Positions 10,992-22,845 of a stretch of DNA of 64,000 bases are shown one piece after another. The stretch covers positions 17,763,853-17,827,852 of the forward strand of contig JBBCBC010000002.1 in the NCBI GenBank assembly GCA_037126765.1, written 5' to 3'. The notes beneath the pieces are model-generated. The model saw only the letters and a program-made list of their open reading frames with translations, ran no database searches and was not told the origin of the DNA. The first letter of the stretch is position 1. Each line of letters opens with the position of its first letter. This DNA is from Stenogyne calaminthoides. Taxonomy: Eukaryota > Streptophyta > Magnoliopsida > Lamiales > Lamiaceae. The translations under genes were made by a program, and so were the position numbers.

Positions 10992-12355
10992 TGTTGGGAT
11001 ACGTTATGCCAAGATCTATTGGGATGACCTCATAAACATAAATTTAAATTACCGATTATTACTAGCATGAATTAACCTACGTGAATTCATATAATAATCA
11101 ATCCAACAACAACATGCAAATAATAATTCATGTAAAATATCCTAGCGTGCGGAATTTCTAGGAGTTTACGTAAACATACCTATTGGAGAGACAATCTGAG
11201 ACAAGCAGGATCAGGTATCTGGCTACCAACCAAAAGTCCTTCTCAAGTATTCTCAAGTCCTTGCTCAACAACCTTGGTGGAAGGTTCTCCAATGAACAAT
11301 TATAAAAAAAAAAGGAAAAATAAATAATATGGTGCACCACCTTTGTGGATTTCTAATTTTTCCAACTCATGGAATTATGTTGGGGATGAAAAATTCATCC
11401 CCTATTTATAGTAGAGGGGGGGTCGAAAATTTGGGCTCTATTAGGGTTGGGAAAGATCTTTTCTTGATCTCCAAGAAATCTTGAATATATCCCATATATT
11501 CTTCTTTTCATGTGTATTTTTCCACAAAAATCTTACACCTTTATTAAGCCATAAATTTCGAAAATAATAGGGAGGATTTTGCAAGATTGGATCTTTCTTG
11601 AATTTATGAGATATTCTTGTATTCCAAGAATACATATCTTTTTCCATAAAAATCTTTCCAAGAAAATCAAGAAAATCTTTCTTCCCTTTTATTTCTCTAT
11701 AATTCGAAAATCACAATTAAAGAGGCCAAGTGGGAGATTTCTTGAATTTATTGGATAATCTTGTATTCCAAGAATACTTATCTCCTTTCCATAAAATCTT
11801 TTCAAGAAAATCCTTCTTCTCTTTTCTTTAATAATTTTTAAAAATACAAGGAAAAATAGCAACTAAATATTTAATTTATTTTAAACACCTTTTAATTTAA
11901 TGGACTTTAATTGGGCTACTTGAGGGGCCTTTAGGAGAATTAAGATGGACCTCCCAATGGGCTTCTGAATTCCAATATTGAGCCACAATATAATTCATCC
12001 CATTAATATTAATTAATTTCACTAAATAATTAATATTGCAATATCCATCTCAACCCATATTACGCTAATATGGCTCCCGGTTATTATTTCCCATGTTTAA
12101 GATTATTTTGTCCATTAATTAATTAAGCCACTGAAAAGCTTTATATTAATTAATATCATTATAAGGATAGCTCAACATTATTATTATCCATACCGGAAAA
12201 TTAATTCCACTTGCAAGATTTGGTATGATAAAGATTCTGAACCCACCAAGGGGACTAACTCTCCAAGCACACGATTCTCTGTATTAATTTAGCAACCGTC
12301 ATGTAATTAATATTATTGCCCAACATATAGGGTATCGAAGTCGCAGTGATTCTCT
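10992..12355 (-). repeat. 5' LTR of outer copia D, first segment
   Basis: Starts TGTTGGGATACGTTATGCC and resembles the inner D LTRs. It carries a TATA box on the minus strand (11402-11411, CTATTTATAG). Interrupted at 12355 by the inner D element; continued at 21430-21904. The combined length is about 1.84 kb, like the inner LTRs. Confidence 0.88.
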
Positions 12356-14199
12356 TGTTGGGAAATACGTTGCACAGATCTATTCGGGGTGAATATTTAA
12401 ATACAAATTTAATTCATTAATTATTACTAGCATGAATTAATACTATATTAATTCAAATAATAATTGCAACAACATATCATGCATATAAAAAGCCACGTAA
12501 AACCTACCCATGCGGAATCTACGGGTTTACGTGAACGTACCTCTCGGGATGGCAGTGACTTCGGTCGGATGGACTAACCAAAAGGACTTTCCAAGTATTC
12601 CCTTAGCCCTTGCTCAACTATCCGGTGGAAGGACACTCGTCGAACAATTAACAAAAGGAAAAAATAAACTTTGTTGCACCACCTTTGTGGATTTGCTAAT
12701 ATTTCCAGCACACGGAATTGTACTTGGGAATGAACTAATCATCCCCTATTTATAGGAGAGGGGGTGTCGAAATTTTTAGTGAAATGTCAATGTGGGAAAA
12801 GACTTTTCTTGGTCACCAAGAAATCTTGAATATATCTCCTATATTCTTTTTCCCATAATTAAAATATTCCACAAAAATTCCACCTCCTCATATATATGGA
12901 TTTTTCGAAAATATGCCTTGCAAGATTCCAAGATTTGGATCTTCTTGAATTTATGAGATATTCTTGTATTTCAAGAAATACATATCTTCCATAATATCTT
13001 TTCAAGAAAATCAAGAAAATCTTTCTTGCCCTATATTTTCATCTTTTTCGAAAATTTCATATGAATAAACCATGTGGGAGATTTCTTAAATTTAATGAGA
13101 TAATCTTGTATTCCAAGAATACATATCTTCATTCCATAACAAAATTCAAAGAAAATCTTTCTCCCAACTTCATCCATAAATTTTGAAATAATTAGGAAAA
13201 ATTAAGCAACAATATTTATTGTATTTTAATCACATTTTCAGTTATTGGACTATTTGTTGAGCTACTCAGGGGGCCTTTAGGAGAATTAAGATTGGACCTT
13301 CTAATGGATCTTGAATATCTAATATTGAGCCACAATATAATTCAAGCCCATAAATATTAATTAATCCCACTACATAATTAATATTGCACTATCCATCTTA
13401 ACCCATATTACAAAATATGGCTCCGGTCATTATTTCCCGTGTTTAAGATTATCTAGCCCATTAATTAATTCAAGCCACCAAATAGCTTTCCGTTAATTAA
13501 TATCTTTTGTCCTTGGTCGAGAAAACGGTTCAACATTATTATCCATACCGAAACTAATTCCACTTGCAAGATTTGGTATGATAAAACTTATGAACCTTCC
13601 AAGGGGCAAAATCAAGCAAGCGTTTGCATTGCACCATTCTTCAGATAAATCTTAGCAATCACATGTGACCAATAATATTGCCCAAGATAAAAAGTATTGA
13701 ATCTCTCTAATTATTACCCATGATAAGTCAAAGCAATAGTTACCAATCCCACGTGATCATATTTAAGGGACGAAGGTTAAGAAACAACGAACCACCGAGG
13801 TCTAATTCTTCCTTGTTCGATTCCTCAAGAATTTATCCTCCTCAGGGTCCTATTCAAAAGATCGATCATGCACTAGTGTAATCTCTTGGTCAAGACAAAC
13901 CAATCCGAGCCTTACACCTCAACCTTTCGTGATGGGTTGTTCATTTCCATCTAGGTCGTGAATGGCGTACTTTTTAGTTACAAGGGATCGTTAATTTAAT
14001 CTTCCTCGTGATCCGGTATCACTAAATTAACTACTGATGTAACACGTCACGAATTATTGAACAGTTATGCAAAGAAATATATGTAACATTCAATCATATT
14101 TAAAGCATCGATGATAAACAATTTATTTCAATAAATAAGTCCGAAAATTCATTTTGATTATACAAAGTAAAAAGCATACTTTTCAAGATAATCCCAAGA
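12356..14199 (-). repeat. 3' LTR of inner copia D
   Basis: 1844 bp, from TGTTGGGAAATACG to ATAATCCCAAGA (the usual final ACA is AGA here). It has about 76 bp near 12880-12950 that the other LTR lacks. Its right part differs from the partner LTR mostly at or next to CTG/CAG trinucleotides (see findings). Confidence 0.92.
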
Positions 14200-14211
14200 A
14201 TCTCCCACTTA
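14200..14211 (-). promoter_or_regulatory. Polypurine tract, inner copia D
   Basis: The plus strand reads ATCTCCCACTTA, i.e. TAAGTGGGAGAT in element sense, immediately before the 3' LTR. The same tract borders the D fragment at 63663. Confidence 0.65.
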
Positions 14212-16147
14212 TACTCAAAGTCCGCTTTTAAGTATACTACAACATGTCTCGTGTAGTCCGTGACATCTAATGTCACCGCATCGAACCTAATAATTTCTCC
14301 CACTTATACTCAAAGCAGATTAGCAACGGTCTTGACACCCATTCCACCCACATGTCTCTCGAATGTATTCAGAGGCGGACTTTTTGTGAATGGATCTCGC
14401 TAGGCGTCCTCGACGCTATCTTTGCCACATCTATATCTCCTCTCTTAACGATTTTTTTAATATAAGATGTCTTTCCTTTAGTGTGCTTGTTTGACTCGTG
14501 GACTCTTGGTTCTTTTGAATATGCAACCCCTTAGCGTATATTGCTAGACAAATTCAGAACACCATCCAAGTCCACTAAGAAGATCTAGAGCCCAATCGGT
14601 TCTTTCACCGCTTCTGGCGACTATTTACCCGACTTCCATGGTTGAGTCGGTGATGTATTTACGCTTCACACTCGTCCATTTGATGGCTACACTTCCCAAA
14701 ATGGAAACACACTAACTGAGGCAGATAATTTCTGGAATCTAAATCTGATTGAAAATCCGAGTCCGTGTAGCCGATGGGGATTGGAGTATCTGACTGATAA
14801 ATCAACATTCTATCCCGAGTTCTTTTCAGATACTTCATAATGTTTTTAACTGTCGTCCAATGCGCTTTCCCTGGGTTACTTTTGATATCTTGCTACCATG
14901 CCTACGACAGCGTATATCGTGTCTCGTCTACGACATTGCATACATAAGTTTTCCCGACAAATACCGAAGCACAAGGAATGCCTTTCATGTCATCTATCTC
15001 CTTTTGCGTCTTAGGGGACATTTTCTTGGATAGATGGATTCCAAGTCTGAAAGGTACGAATCCTTTCCTGGAATCTTGCATGCAGAAGCGTTTCAAGACA
15101 GTGCCTATGTATGAAACTTGCGATAACCCGATCATCCTTTTCTTGCGATCTCGAGTGATCTTGATCCCAAGGATGTGTCTGGCTTTCCCTAAGTCTTTCA
15201 TATCAAACTGCTTTGAAAACCATGCCCTTACGTCTGATCACACCTTCACATTGTTCCCGATGATCACAATGTCATCTACGTATAGTACTAAGAATACCAA
15301 TGCGCTCTCGATTCACGCACGCTTTTATACACACAACTTTCAAACTTATTTTGATCAAACCCATAAGACTTTATTACATGATCAAAACTTTGGTTCCAAG
15401 CTCTGGATGCCTGTTTGAGTCCGTAAATGGACCTCTTGAGCTTCCAAACTTGGTGTTCTTGGCTTGTTTCAATGAACCTTGGGGTTGTTGCATATGGATC
15501 TCTTCATCAAGACTTTCGTTAAGGAAAGCTGTCTTGACATCCATTTGCCAGATTTCAATGTCAAAATGCGCAGCAATCGATAAGAGAATACAGATGGACT
15601 TAAGCATGGCTACGGGCGAAAAAGTTTCCTCATAATCGATACCTGCTTTCTGAGTGTAACCTTTCGCCACTAGTCTTGCTTTAAAGGATTCAACCTTCCC
15701 GTCCGGTCCTCTTTTCCTCTTATATACCCACTTGCATCTAATGGGTTTGACCCCATTAAGTGGTTCGACTAGCTCCCACACTCTATTATGAAACATAGAA
15801 CCCATTTCGGCTTTCATTGCTGTTTGCCAAGAATCTGCATCCTTATCTTGGAGTGCCTCGTCATATATCCATGGGTCTGATTCATCTTGTCCAGGAATCA
15901 AGTCTGAGGACTCTCCTATTCCCATGAATCTCTCGGGCTGACTAACAACCCTCCCACTATGACAAGGCTCCGGTTGTGAAAGCGTATCGTTCGGTATATC
16001 ATCTAGTACAGTTGGCACTGAGGTTTGCCCTCTAAGCTCATTTAAGGTAATCTCACTTCTGGGTTTTCTTTGGTTCATATAGTCTTCATCCAAAAAATTA
16101 AAGTGGGTGATGATGATCACCTTTTGATCTTCGGGACTATAGAACAT
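14212..16147 (-). pseudogene. Copia reverse transcriptase with RNase H relic, inner D
   Basis: Read from the right, 16147-15374 encodes a linker and the RT start: MGSMFHNRVWELVEPL, KWVYKRKRGPDGKVES, FKARLVAKGYTQKAGIDYEETFSP (palm/fingers) and MDVKTAFLNESLDEEI. A frameshift follows. The catalytic YVDD is in another frame at 15282-15271. The next block, 15201-14902, has MKDLGKARHILGIKITRD. From 14901 to 14212 only scattered RNase H similarity remains. RT copies the element RNA into DNA. The broken frames and stops show a dead copy, and several breaks coincide with CTG/CAG losses that could be base-calling errors. Confidence 0.9.
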
Positions 16148-17100
16148 ACACCCTTTTGTTCCCTCGGGGCATCCTACAAACAGCCTTAATTCTGATCAAG
16201 GATCCGACTTACCGGCTTCCTTGTCCAACACGTAGGCCGGACAACCCCAAATTCTCATGTGTCTCATACTAGGCTTGCTTCCGGTCCACAATTCTTTGGG
16301 AGTTTTGGGAACCGATTTGGATAGCACCAAGTTCAGAATTTAAGTCGCTGTTTCCAAGGTATGACCCCAGAACGACTCGGGAAGATCTGCATAACTCATC
16401 ATTGATCTAACCATTTCCAAAATAATTATGTTTCTTCGCTCTGCAACCCCATTTTGGTGAGGGGTTCCGGGTGCAGTGAGCCCAAAATAATTATGTTTCT
16501 TCGCTCTGCAACCCCATTTTGGTGAGGGGTTAGGGTGGAGTGATTTGGATACAATCCTTCATCGATATAGCGATTCAAAAACTCATCGCTGAGGTATTCG
16601 CCTCCACGATCAGATCGTAGAGACTTGATACGTTTTTCCCTATGATTCTCTGTTTGAGCCTTAAATTCTTAGAATTTTTCAAAAGTCTCATATTCATGCT
16701 TCATAAGGAAAATGTACCTTGAGTAATCATCAATAAAATTACTCATAACCTCCTCTTGCTTTGGTTGACATTGGACCACATACATCTGTGTGAACGATCT
16801 CTAACACTTCTTTGGCCATAAATGCCCTCTTGGTCATATTACCCTCCAAACATGATTCGTAGGTTGGGATTTGTTCAACTTCGAGACGCTCCAGTGAACC
16901 ATCTTTCACCAACCTTTGGATCCTCTTTGGATTTATATGACCTAATCTTAGATGCCAAAGAAGTATTTCGTTCATGCTTTCTTTTGTCAGAAATAGTTGA
17001 TGTGTTATAGGATGCATTTCATGAGTGGTGTGCACAGTTAATTGTATAGAGATTTTCCATCAATGTCCCGTAACAGATACACTCATCATTTCAAAAATGA
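16148..17100 (-). pseudogene. Copia integrase and GAG-pre-integrase, inner D
   Basis: The block 17035-16739 encodes LLWHLRLGHINPKRIQRL (the HHCC zinc-binding part) and ESCLEGNMTKRAF, then EIVHTDVCGPMSTKARGG, the start of the catalytic core with its first aspartate. Downstream, core traces such as the reverse complement of CGATCTGATCGTGGAGGCG (around 16600-16618, the RSDRGGEY block) follow with stops. A 65-bp direct duplication at 16417-16546 breaks the frame in the RNxTLLEMVRSM region. Integrase inserts element DNA into the genome; this copy cannot be made intact. Confidence 0.87.
16417..16546. repeat. 65-bp tandem duplication in integrase
   Basis: The stretch beginning CCAAAATAATTATG and ending near TTTTGGTGAGGGGTT occurs twice, starting at 16417 and 16482. 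The period of 65 is not a multiple of three, so it causes a frameshift. Confidence 0.88.
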
Positions 17101-18048
17101 TGTCATTCTTATTAGAAGAAACTTAGTGTCCTTTAATCGAATTTTAGAAACTGAAAGTGAATTCTTTCTAAAACTGGGAACATAAAGATAATCTCAAAAA
17201 ACTTTATCTTCAAAAGATAGGTGCACTTCTCCCACTGCTTTAACTGCTACTCATGTAGCATTGCAATGTCTGCTACTTGAGTAGTATTGCAATAATCATT
17301 ACTATCGTAGCATTGCAATATCTGCCACTTATGTAGCATTGCAATGTCTTCTACTTTTGTAACGTTGCCCAGTGTGATGAGGATTTCACTCCCACTAAGT
17401 TGCCGGATCATTTAGAACCCATGAAGCCAACATGATTAGTGGATCTCGTATCAACTACGCACGAATGAGAAGTATACGCCGCTAAACAAGTTTCAAAAAC
17501 TAGTGCGTGAGAATTACCTTTCTTTCCGTCCCTTTTGGGGTTGGAACAGGCAAAACCTCCATTGTTCTCTCTTACCGCATCTTAAGCACTTCCTCTTTGG
17601 ATTTTCCTTGACACAACAAGCATTCCTCATCTTACCGTTGCCCTTGGCAACAGTTGAGTTTTATTGCTTATGGCCTTTTGGTCCTCTTCTTTATCTTGCC
17701 TCCCTTTGGCCTAGAAGATGAAGACAGACCACTTGCCATCAAAGCTTGAGTTTGGTGCCTTATCAACATTTCTGTCGAGACCAAAAGCTTGCAACAAATT
17801 AGCTAGCAAGGCCAAAATGCTCAAAAAACATTTTGGCCAGAGAGTGAAGTACCAAATTCATCTGACTCTCCAGATCATAATCTGTACTCAGAATCTCAAG
17901 TTTGTTCAGATGGGCCATCTATTTTGAGGACGTAATCCCTTACGGGTTTGCCCTTCACCATTTTCAGCGACGACATCTCTCGCAAGGTGATCTAACGAGT
18001 CCCACATGTTTTGACTCGTCAGTTGGCTCATCTGATTTTGGTGTGTCA
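17101..18048 (-). pseudogene. Copia gag C-terminus / protease remnants, inner D
   Basis: On the minus strand, 17720-17500 carries a cysteine-rich zinc-knuckle region (CLRCGKRE-like with flanking lysines), followed by protease-like traces towards 17400. There are many stops. An array of degenerate units at 17247-17370 replaces the usual protease tail. The central gag expected between 17930 and 18050 is shortened relative to family members. Confidence 0.6.
17247..17372. repeat. Degenerate tandem repeat in protease region, inner D
   Basis: Four imperfect units of about 30-36 bp containing CTACTnnnGTAGCATTGCAAT lie where the C-family elements have the single phrase CTACTGTCGTAGCATTGCCC. Confidence 0.7.
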
Positions 18049-18171
18049 AGAATCCACTTGTGCTTTTGTGCAGTTAGGACAATTATAATTTTTCGTTTCC
18101 AATCAATATAGTTTCCATACATATTGTATTAACTTTAAGTATAATAACAGTGGATTAAAAGGTTGCGACAT
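18049..18171 (-). pseudogene. Copia gag start remnant, inner D
   Basis: The ATG at 18171-18169 lies in the same context (GGTTGCGACAT on the plus strand) as the outer gag start. The following ~120 bases align with the outer gag at 9330-9468 but contain stops and small indels. Confidence 0.7.
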
Positions 18172-19641
18172 GATGAACTGAAATAAATAATAATATGCAT
18201 GAGCACAAATATATCACAAGGTTCGATCACATGCATCATATTAAAATCTCCAAAAAATATGAACATGCATCAGCCAACATCTCAAAACAATTTAAATAAG
18301 CCACGTTGAGTGGGTCATTATTTAAACACATTCAAGCAGGTTACAAACAAGAACAGTTACAAACCTTTAATATCCAGATTAATAGTTGGCTCCCACTTGA
18401 CCAATATAAAATTGACAGGGATTTCGGGGAAGTATATGCATATCAATTTTATACCGAAGTAATAACCATGATTAAATACAGGATTATTATTTCGCTTTGA
18501 TCGAGCCTCGTTGGGAGGGTCATCGTCGCCACTAGTAATAACCCACAATCATCCGTTTGGAATTCATTCATGTGAAACCTATCTTTTGACCGTCCCGTTG
18601 GGGGAATTTCTCCAAAAGAATTCACAAATAAATAAATCATGGAGGTCAAAATTAATTCAATTTTATTATCCGGAATAAAATTGTCAATTAATTATTTAAA
18701 CATACTTAGTAATTTTGAAGTTGAGATTTTTCCATTTGGCAACCTCATGCAAACACATTTAAACAAATTAAATAAAGCATAAGATAGCACAAAAAAATCA
18801 AGCAAAACATAAAAATAAACATATTGGGCACAAATTATCGATTATCATGGTTTTGATTTTTCTTGGCTTGATCTTAATGCAACCTCAATTTCTCCCACTC
18901 GTTAAGTCGAAAAAAATACTTAAATCTCGAACGCCCACGCCCGAAGTAGCTCGGCGGGATACTGCCGCCCTTATCCGACTGACCCACTTTCAGCCTGGAT
19001 AACTTCTCAGCTATTTCAGCCGCCAATGATAAAACCCGCCCGTCTTCTCGGCCGCCCTCGCTGATTAATCGAGCGTCGGCGAGATCTCGATGGCAGCCGC
19101 GTACGTGGCAGCGTTCTGTCGTAGCCGCCTGCGCCCTTGACCTCGGCGATGCACCACATCGAAGGCGTGCCCGTAAGCATACAGCATCCGCCCCGTCACT
19201 TCGGCTGGGCGTGCACACGCCCACGTCTGTATATTGCCCTTCTCGCCTTCGGCCTTGCGACCTCGCCTGTGCCCGTGAGTACGGCCCAGCGTGCCGCGCC
19301 GCTTTCGCTGATTTCGGATTTCATCCTTTAATTCTTAAATCTCTTCGTTCCCGATCCAGTTACAATTTATTTACAAAAAATAAATAAACCTAGATCTAGA
19401 CTAGTCTATTACATTGATCAAATCAAACAAATCCTAGTCTACTCGTGGATTTTCTCACGAAGCAAAACAAATCCGAACGAATTGAATTAAAAAACCACCG
19501 TTTATATGCATGCAAAATTAAACATTAAAATCCATGACAATTGGATACCTGCAAAACAGATCTAACAGTTCTACTATCCAATTTCAAATTTAATGTCCGT
19601 GAATTAAATTACAATTTAAAAAATTCAGAGCCCGAAACCGT
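18172..19641 (-). other. Leader (5' UTR) of inner copia D with GC-rich segment
   Basis: Non-coding sequence between gag and the primer site. The flanks align with the outer D leader. A GC-rich block at about 18920-19310 occupies the same place as that of the outer copy but has a visibly different sequence. It includes the motif CCGTTGGGGG near 18596, also seen in family C leaders. Confidence 0.75.
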
Positions 19642-19654
19642 GGCTCTGATACCA
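19642..19654 (-). promoter_or_regulatory. Primer binding site (initiator Met tRNA), inner copia D
   Basis: The reverse complement reads TGGTATCAGAGCC, a perfect match to the usual initiator tRNA-Met primer site, two bases from the LTR start at 19657. Confidence 0.92.
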
Positions 19655-19656
19655 GT

Positions 19657-21424
19657 TGTTGGGAAATACGTTGCACAGATCTATTCGGGTTGAATATTTA
19701 AATACAAATTTAATTCATTAATTATTACTAGCATAAATTAATCCTATATTAATTCAAATAATAATTGCAACAATATCATGCATATAAAAAGCCACGTAAA
19801 ACCTACGCATGCGGAATCTACGGGTTTACGTGAACGCATTCTCTCGGGATGGCAAAGACTTGATTCGGACGGACTAACCAAAAGGACTTCCCAAGTATTC
19901 CTTAGCCCTTGCTCAACTATCCGGTGGAAGGACACTCGTCGAACAATTAACAAAAGGAAAAAATAAACTTTGTTGCACCACCTTTGTGGATTTGCTAATA
20001 TTTCCAGCACACGGAATTGTACTTGGGAATGAACTAATCATCCCCTATTTATAGGAGAGGGGGTGTCGAAATTTTTAGAGAAATATCAATGTGGGAAAAG
20101 ACTTTTCTTGGTCACCAAGAAATCTTGAATATATCTCCTATATTCTTTTTCCCATAATTAAAATATCCACAAAAATTTATGAGATATTCTTGTATTTCAA
20201 GAAATACATATCTTCCATAATATCTTTTCAAGAAAATCAAGAAAATCTTTCTTGCCCTATATTTTCATCTTTTTCGAAAATTTCATATGAATAAACAATG
20301 TGGGAGATTACTTAAATTTAATGAGATAATCTTGTATTCCAGGAATACATATCTTCATTCCATAACAAAATTTAAAGAAAATCTTTCTCACAACTTCATC
20401 CATAAATTTCGAAATAATTAGGAAAAATTAAGCAACAATATTTATTTTATTTTAATCACATTTTCAGTTATTGGACTATTTGTTGTGCTACTCAGGGGGC
20501 CTTTAGGAGAATTAAGATTGGACCTTCTAATGGATCTTGAATATCTAATATTGAGCCACAATATAATTCAAGCCCATAAATATTAATTAATCCCACTACA
20601 TAATTAATATTGCACTATCCATCTTAACTCATATTACAGTCAATATGGCTCCCGGTCATTATTTCCCGTGTTTAAGATTATCTAGCCCATTAATTAATTC
20701 AAGCCACTGAAATAACTTTCCGTTAATTAATATCTTTTGTCCTTGGTCGAGGAACGGTTCAACATTATTATCCATACCGGAAACTAATTCCACTTCCAAG
20801 ATTTGGTATGATAAAACTTATGAACCTCCCAAGGGGGCAAATCAAGCAAGCGTACTTGCACACGATTCTTCGTATTAAATCTTAGCAATCACATGTGACC
20901 AATAATATTGCCCAAGATAAAAAGTATTGAATCTCTCTGATTCGCTACCCATGATAAGTCAAAGCAATAGTTACCAATCCCACGTGATCTTACTTAAGGG
21001 ACGAAGGTTAAGTAACAACGAACCACTGAGGTCTAATTCTTCCTTGTTCAGTTCTGAAGAATTTATCCTCCTGTAGGTCCTATTCAGCGCATCAGTCATG
21101 CACTAGTGTAATCTCTTGGTCAAGACAAACCAATCTGAGCCTTACACCTCAACCTTTCGTGATGGGATGTTCATTTCCATCTAGGTCGTGAATGGCATAC
21201 TTTTAGTTTCAAGGGACTGTTAATTTAATCTTCTGTGATCTGGTATCACTAAATTAACTACAGTGTAACACGTACGAATTATTGAACAGTTATGCAGTAA
21301 ATATATGTAACATTCAATCATATTTAAAGCATCGGTGATAAACAATTTATTTCAGTAAATAAGTCTGAAAATTCAGTTTTGATTATACAAAGTAAAAAGC
21401 ATACTTTTCAGTATAATCCCAACA
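19657..21424 (-). repeat. 5' LTR of inner copia D
   Basis: 1768 bp, from TGTTGGGAAATACG to ATAATCCCAACA, with intact TG...CA ends. It lacks about 76 bp present in the partner LTR. Confidence 0.93.
20045..20054 (-). promoter_or_regulatory. TATA box in 5' LTR, inner copia D
   Basis: CTATTTATAG on the plus strand gives CTATAAATAG in element sense; conserved in all D LTRs seen here. Confidence 0.6.
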
Positions 21425-21429
21425 TCTCT

Positions 21430-21904
21430 TCCCATTGTAAGTCAAAACAATAATTACTAATTGCACACATTCCTTATTAAGTGACAGAGATTAAAAAATC
21501 AACAACCACTGAGGTCTAACTCTTCATCCCTTAAGTCAGTGCGAATAAGTTTATCCTCTCTGTAGGTCCGCTTCAGCTCATCAAATGCACTAGTGTAATC
21601 TCTCGGTCAAGACAAGCCAATCTGAGCCTTACACATCAACTTCTACCAATAGATTGTTCAGATCTATCTAAGTTATGAAACACGCACTTGTTTACAAGGG
21701 ACTGTTAACGTGATCTTCTGTGATCAGGTATTACCACGTTAACTACAGTGTAACATGTGTTATTCTATGAACGGTTTGCAATAAATATATATAACATTCA
21801 ATCATATTTAAAGCAAACAAAGATAAATAATTTATTTCAGTAAATAAGTGTTTAATATATAGGTTATACAAAGTAAAAGCATACTTTCACGTATAACCCC
21901 AACA
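21430..21904 (-). repeat. 5' LTR of outer copia D, second segment
   Basis: This resumes after the tctct TSD and ends GTATAACCCCAACA. It aligns with the terminal ~475 bp of the inner LTRs (shared CAAGGGACTGTTAA and ACATTCAATCATATTTAAAGCA). Confidence 0.9.
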
Positions 21905-22485
21905 CATGGTAGGCTTAAAGGGTTGTTTTATTTGATAAATGCTTTGAATGACAAGCAGAAAGATGATGTTCGAAGTATAGGACTTGGAGGTTTGTTGGAT
22001 TTGAAGTTGTCCAAGTTAGTAGACTATAAGATGTTGCGTTGGTTAGTTATGAGCTTTAATCACAGTAGCTGGATGTTTAATGTTGGTAAAAACCGTAGTT
22101 TTCTCTTGACCCCCGACGATGTGCATGATATTTTTATGATCCCTAGGAATCCAGGCTTTGATGTTGTTACTTACTCTAGGGGTGAGAGATGTACTCTTGC
22201 GCACAGGTTTAATGTTGAGTATGATTTGTCTCTCTCTGATAAGTTGTCAACTTTGGGTAACGTGTTCGATGATTTGAAAGACGGTGGGGATAACTTTAAG
22301 CGTATGTTTGTGTACTATGCAATTTCATCTTTGTTTGCCCCTGCTTTGAATCATCTGCTGTGCAGTGGTGTGTTGAAGTCTCTGGAGGATGTGGCCATGA
22401 TCTCGAAACTTGATTGGTGTTCATTTGTGTTTGAGAAGTTGTGTGAGGTTGTGGAAGTTACTGGATGCTTGCTTATTCTCCAAAT
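21905..22485 (+). pseudogene. Ulp1-like gene, N-terminal exon piece
   Basis: One open frame (HGRLKGLFYLINALNDKQ...) runs to the insertion site of the family C composite. It includes GLGGLLDLKLSKLV, LRWLVMSFN and LLTPDDVHDIFMIPRNPG, the pattern of the N-terminal plant domain found in front of Ulp1 protease domains (an E/DDVH...IPR block). No start codon is visible; the gene start was displaced or lost when the family D element inserted at 21904. The last codons read CLLILQ and continue in frame at 30666 after the caaat TSD. Confidence 0.8.
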
Positions 22486-22845
22486 TGATGGAACGCGCCG
22501 GTGACGGTGGTCCGTTGCCAGGATCGATATTGGATGCCAAACGTACAGAACAGATATAAAACCGAAATGCATCTAAAGCAAAAGGTCAGATTTTGTTACC
22601 CTTAAAGATCGAGATGTTGATTCCACTACAGATCTTCTAGTCTGTCTCCCAACCTCGTTCAAACACCGAGTGGACAGCTATCTATCGAATGTGGAGAAGG
22701 CGGCTGCTATTTCGTCTCCTAAACCCTAGTTCTTTCCGGCTGCTGCGTTTTTAGTTTTGTGCACTAAGGTTAAAGACGAAACCAGGCCCCTTTATTTATA
22801 CTCCTCAGGTTTCGTGGGCCAGACTAGGGATCCATTAGAAGGTAG
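22486..22845 (-). repeat. Truncated LTR, family C, unit 1
   Basis: Begins TGATGGAACGCGCCGG like the full LTR and stops after CCATTAGAAGGTA, where the full LTR continues TAGGGTTTGGGC but here integrase sequence begins. Confidence 0.9.

Larger units (their letters stand above)
12356..21424 (-). mobile_element. Copia family D, inner element, both LTRs, TSD tctct
   Basis: Both LTRs start TGTTGGGAAATACGTTGC. Perfect direct repeats tctct (12351-12355 and 21425-21429) bound it. The order on the minus strand is 5' LTR (19657-21424), primer site, GC-rich leader, gag remnant, zinc-knuckle/protease, integrase, reverse transcriptase, RNase H relic, polypurine tract and 3' LTR (12356-14199). All coding parts are interrupted, so it is non-autonomous. 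It sits inside the LTR of another member of the same family. Confidence 0.95.
9266..21904 (-). mobile_element. Copia family D, outer element (5' half; rest outside window)
   Basis: Read on the minus strand it consists of a 5' LTR (21904 to 10992, interrupted by a second D element), primer site (10990-10978), leader (to 9469) and the start of gag (9468-9266). The gag is cut by insertion of the plus-strand Sirevirus-like element. The remaining gag, pol and 3' LTR must lie left of base 1. Its right edge (CCCCAACA, 21904) abuts the protease gene; the expected TSD is catgg (21905-21909), with its partner outside the window. Confidence 0.88.
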
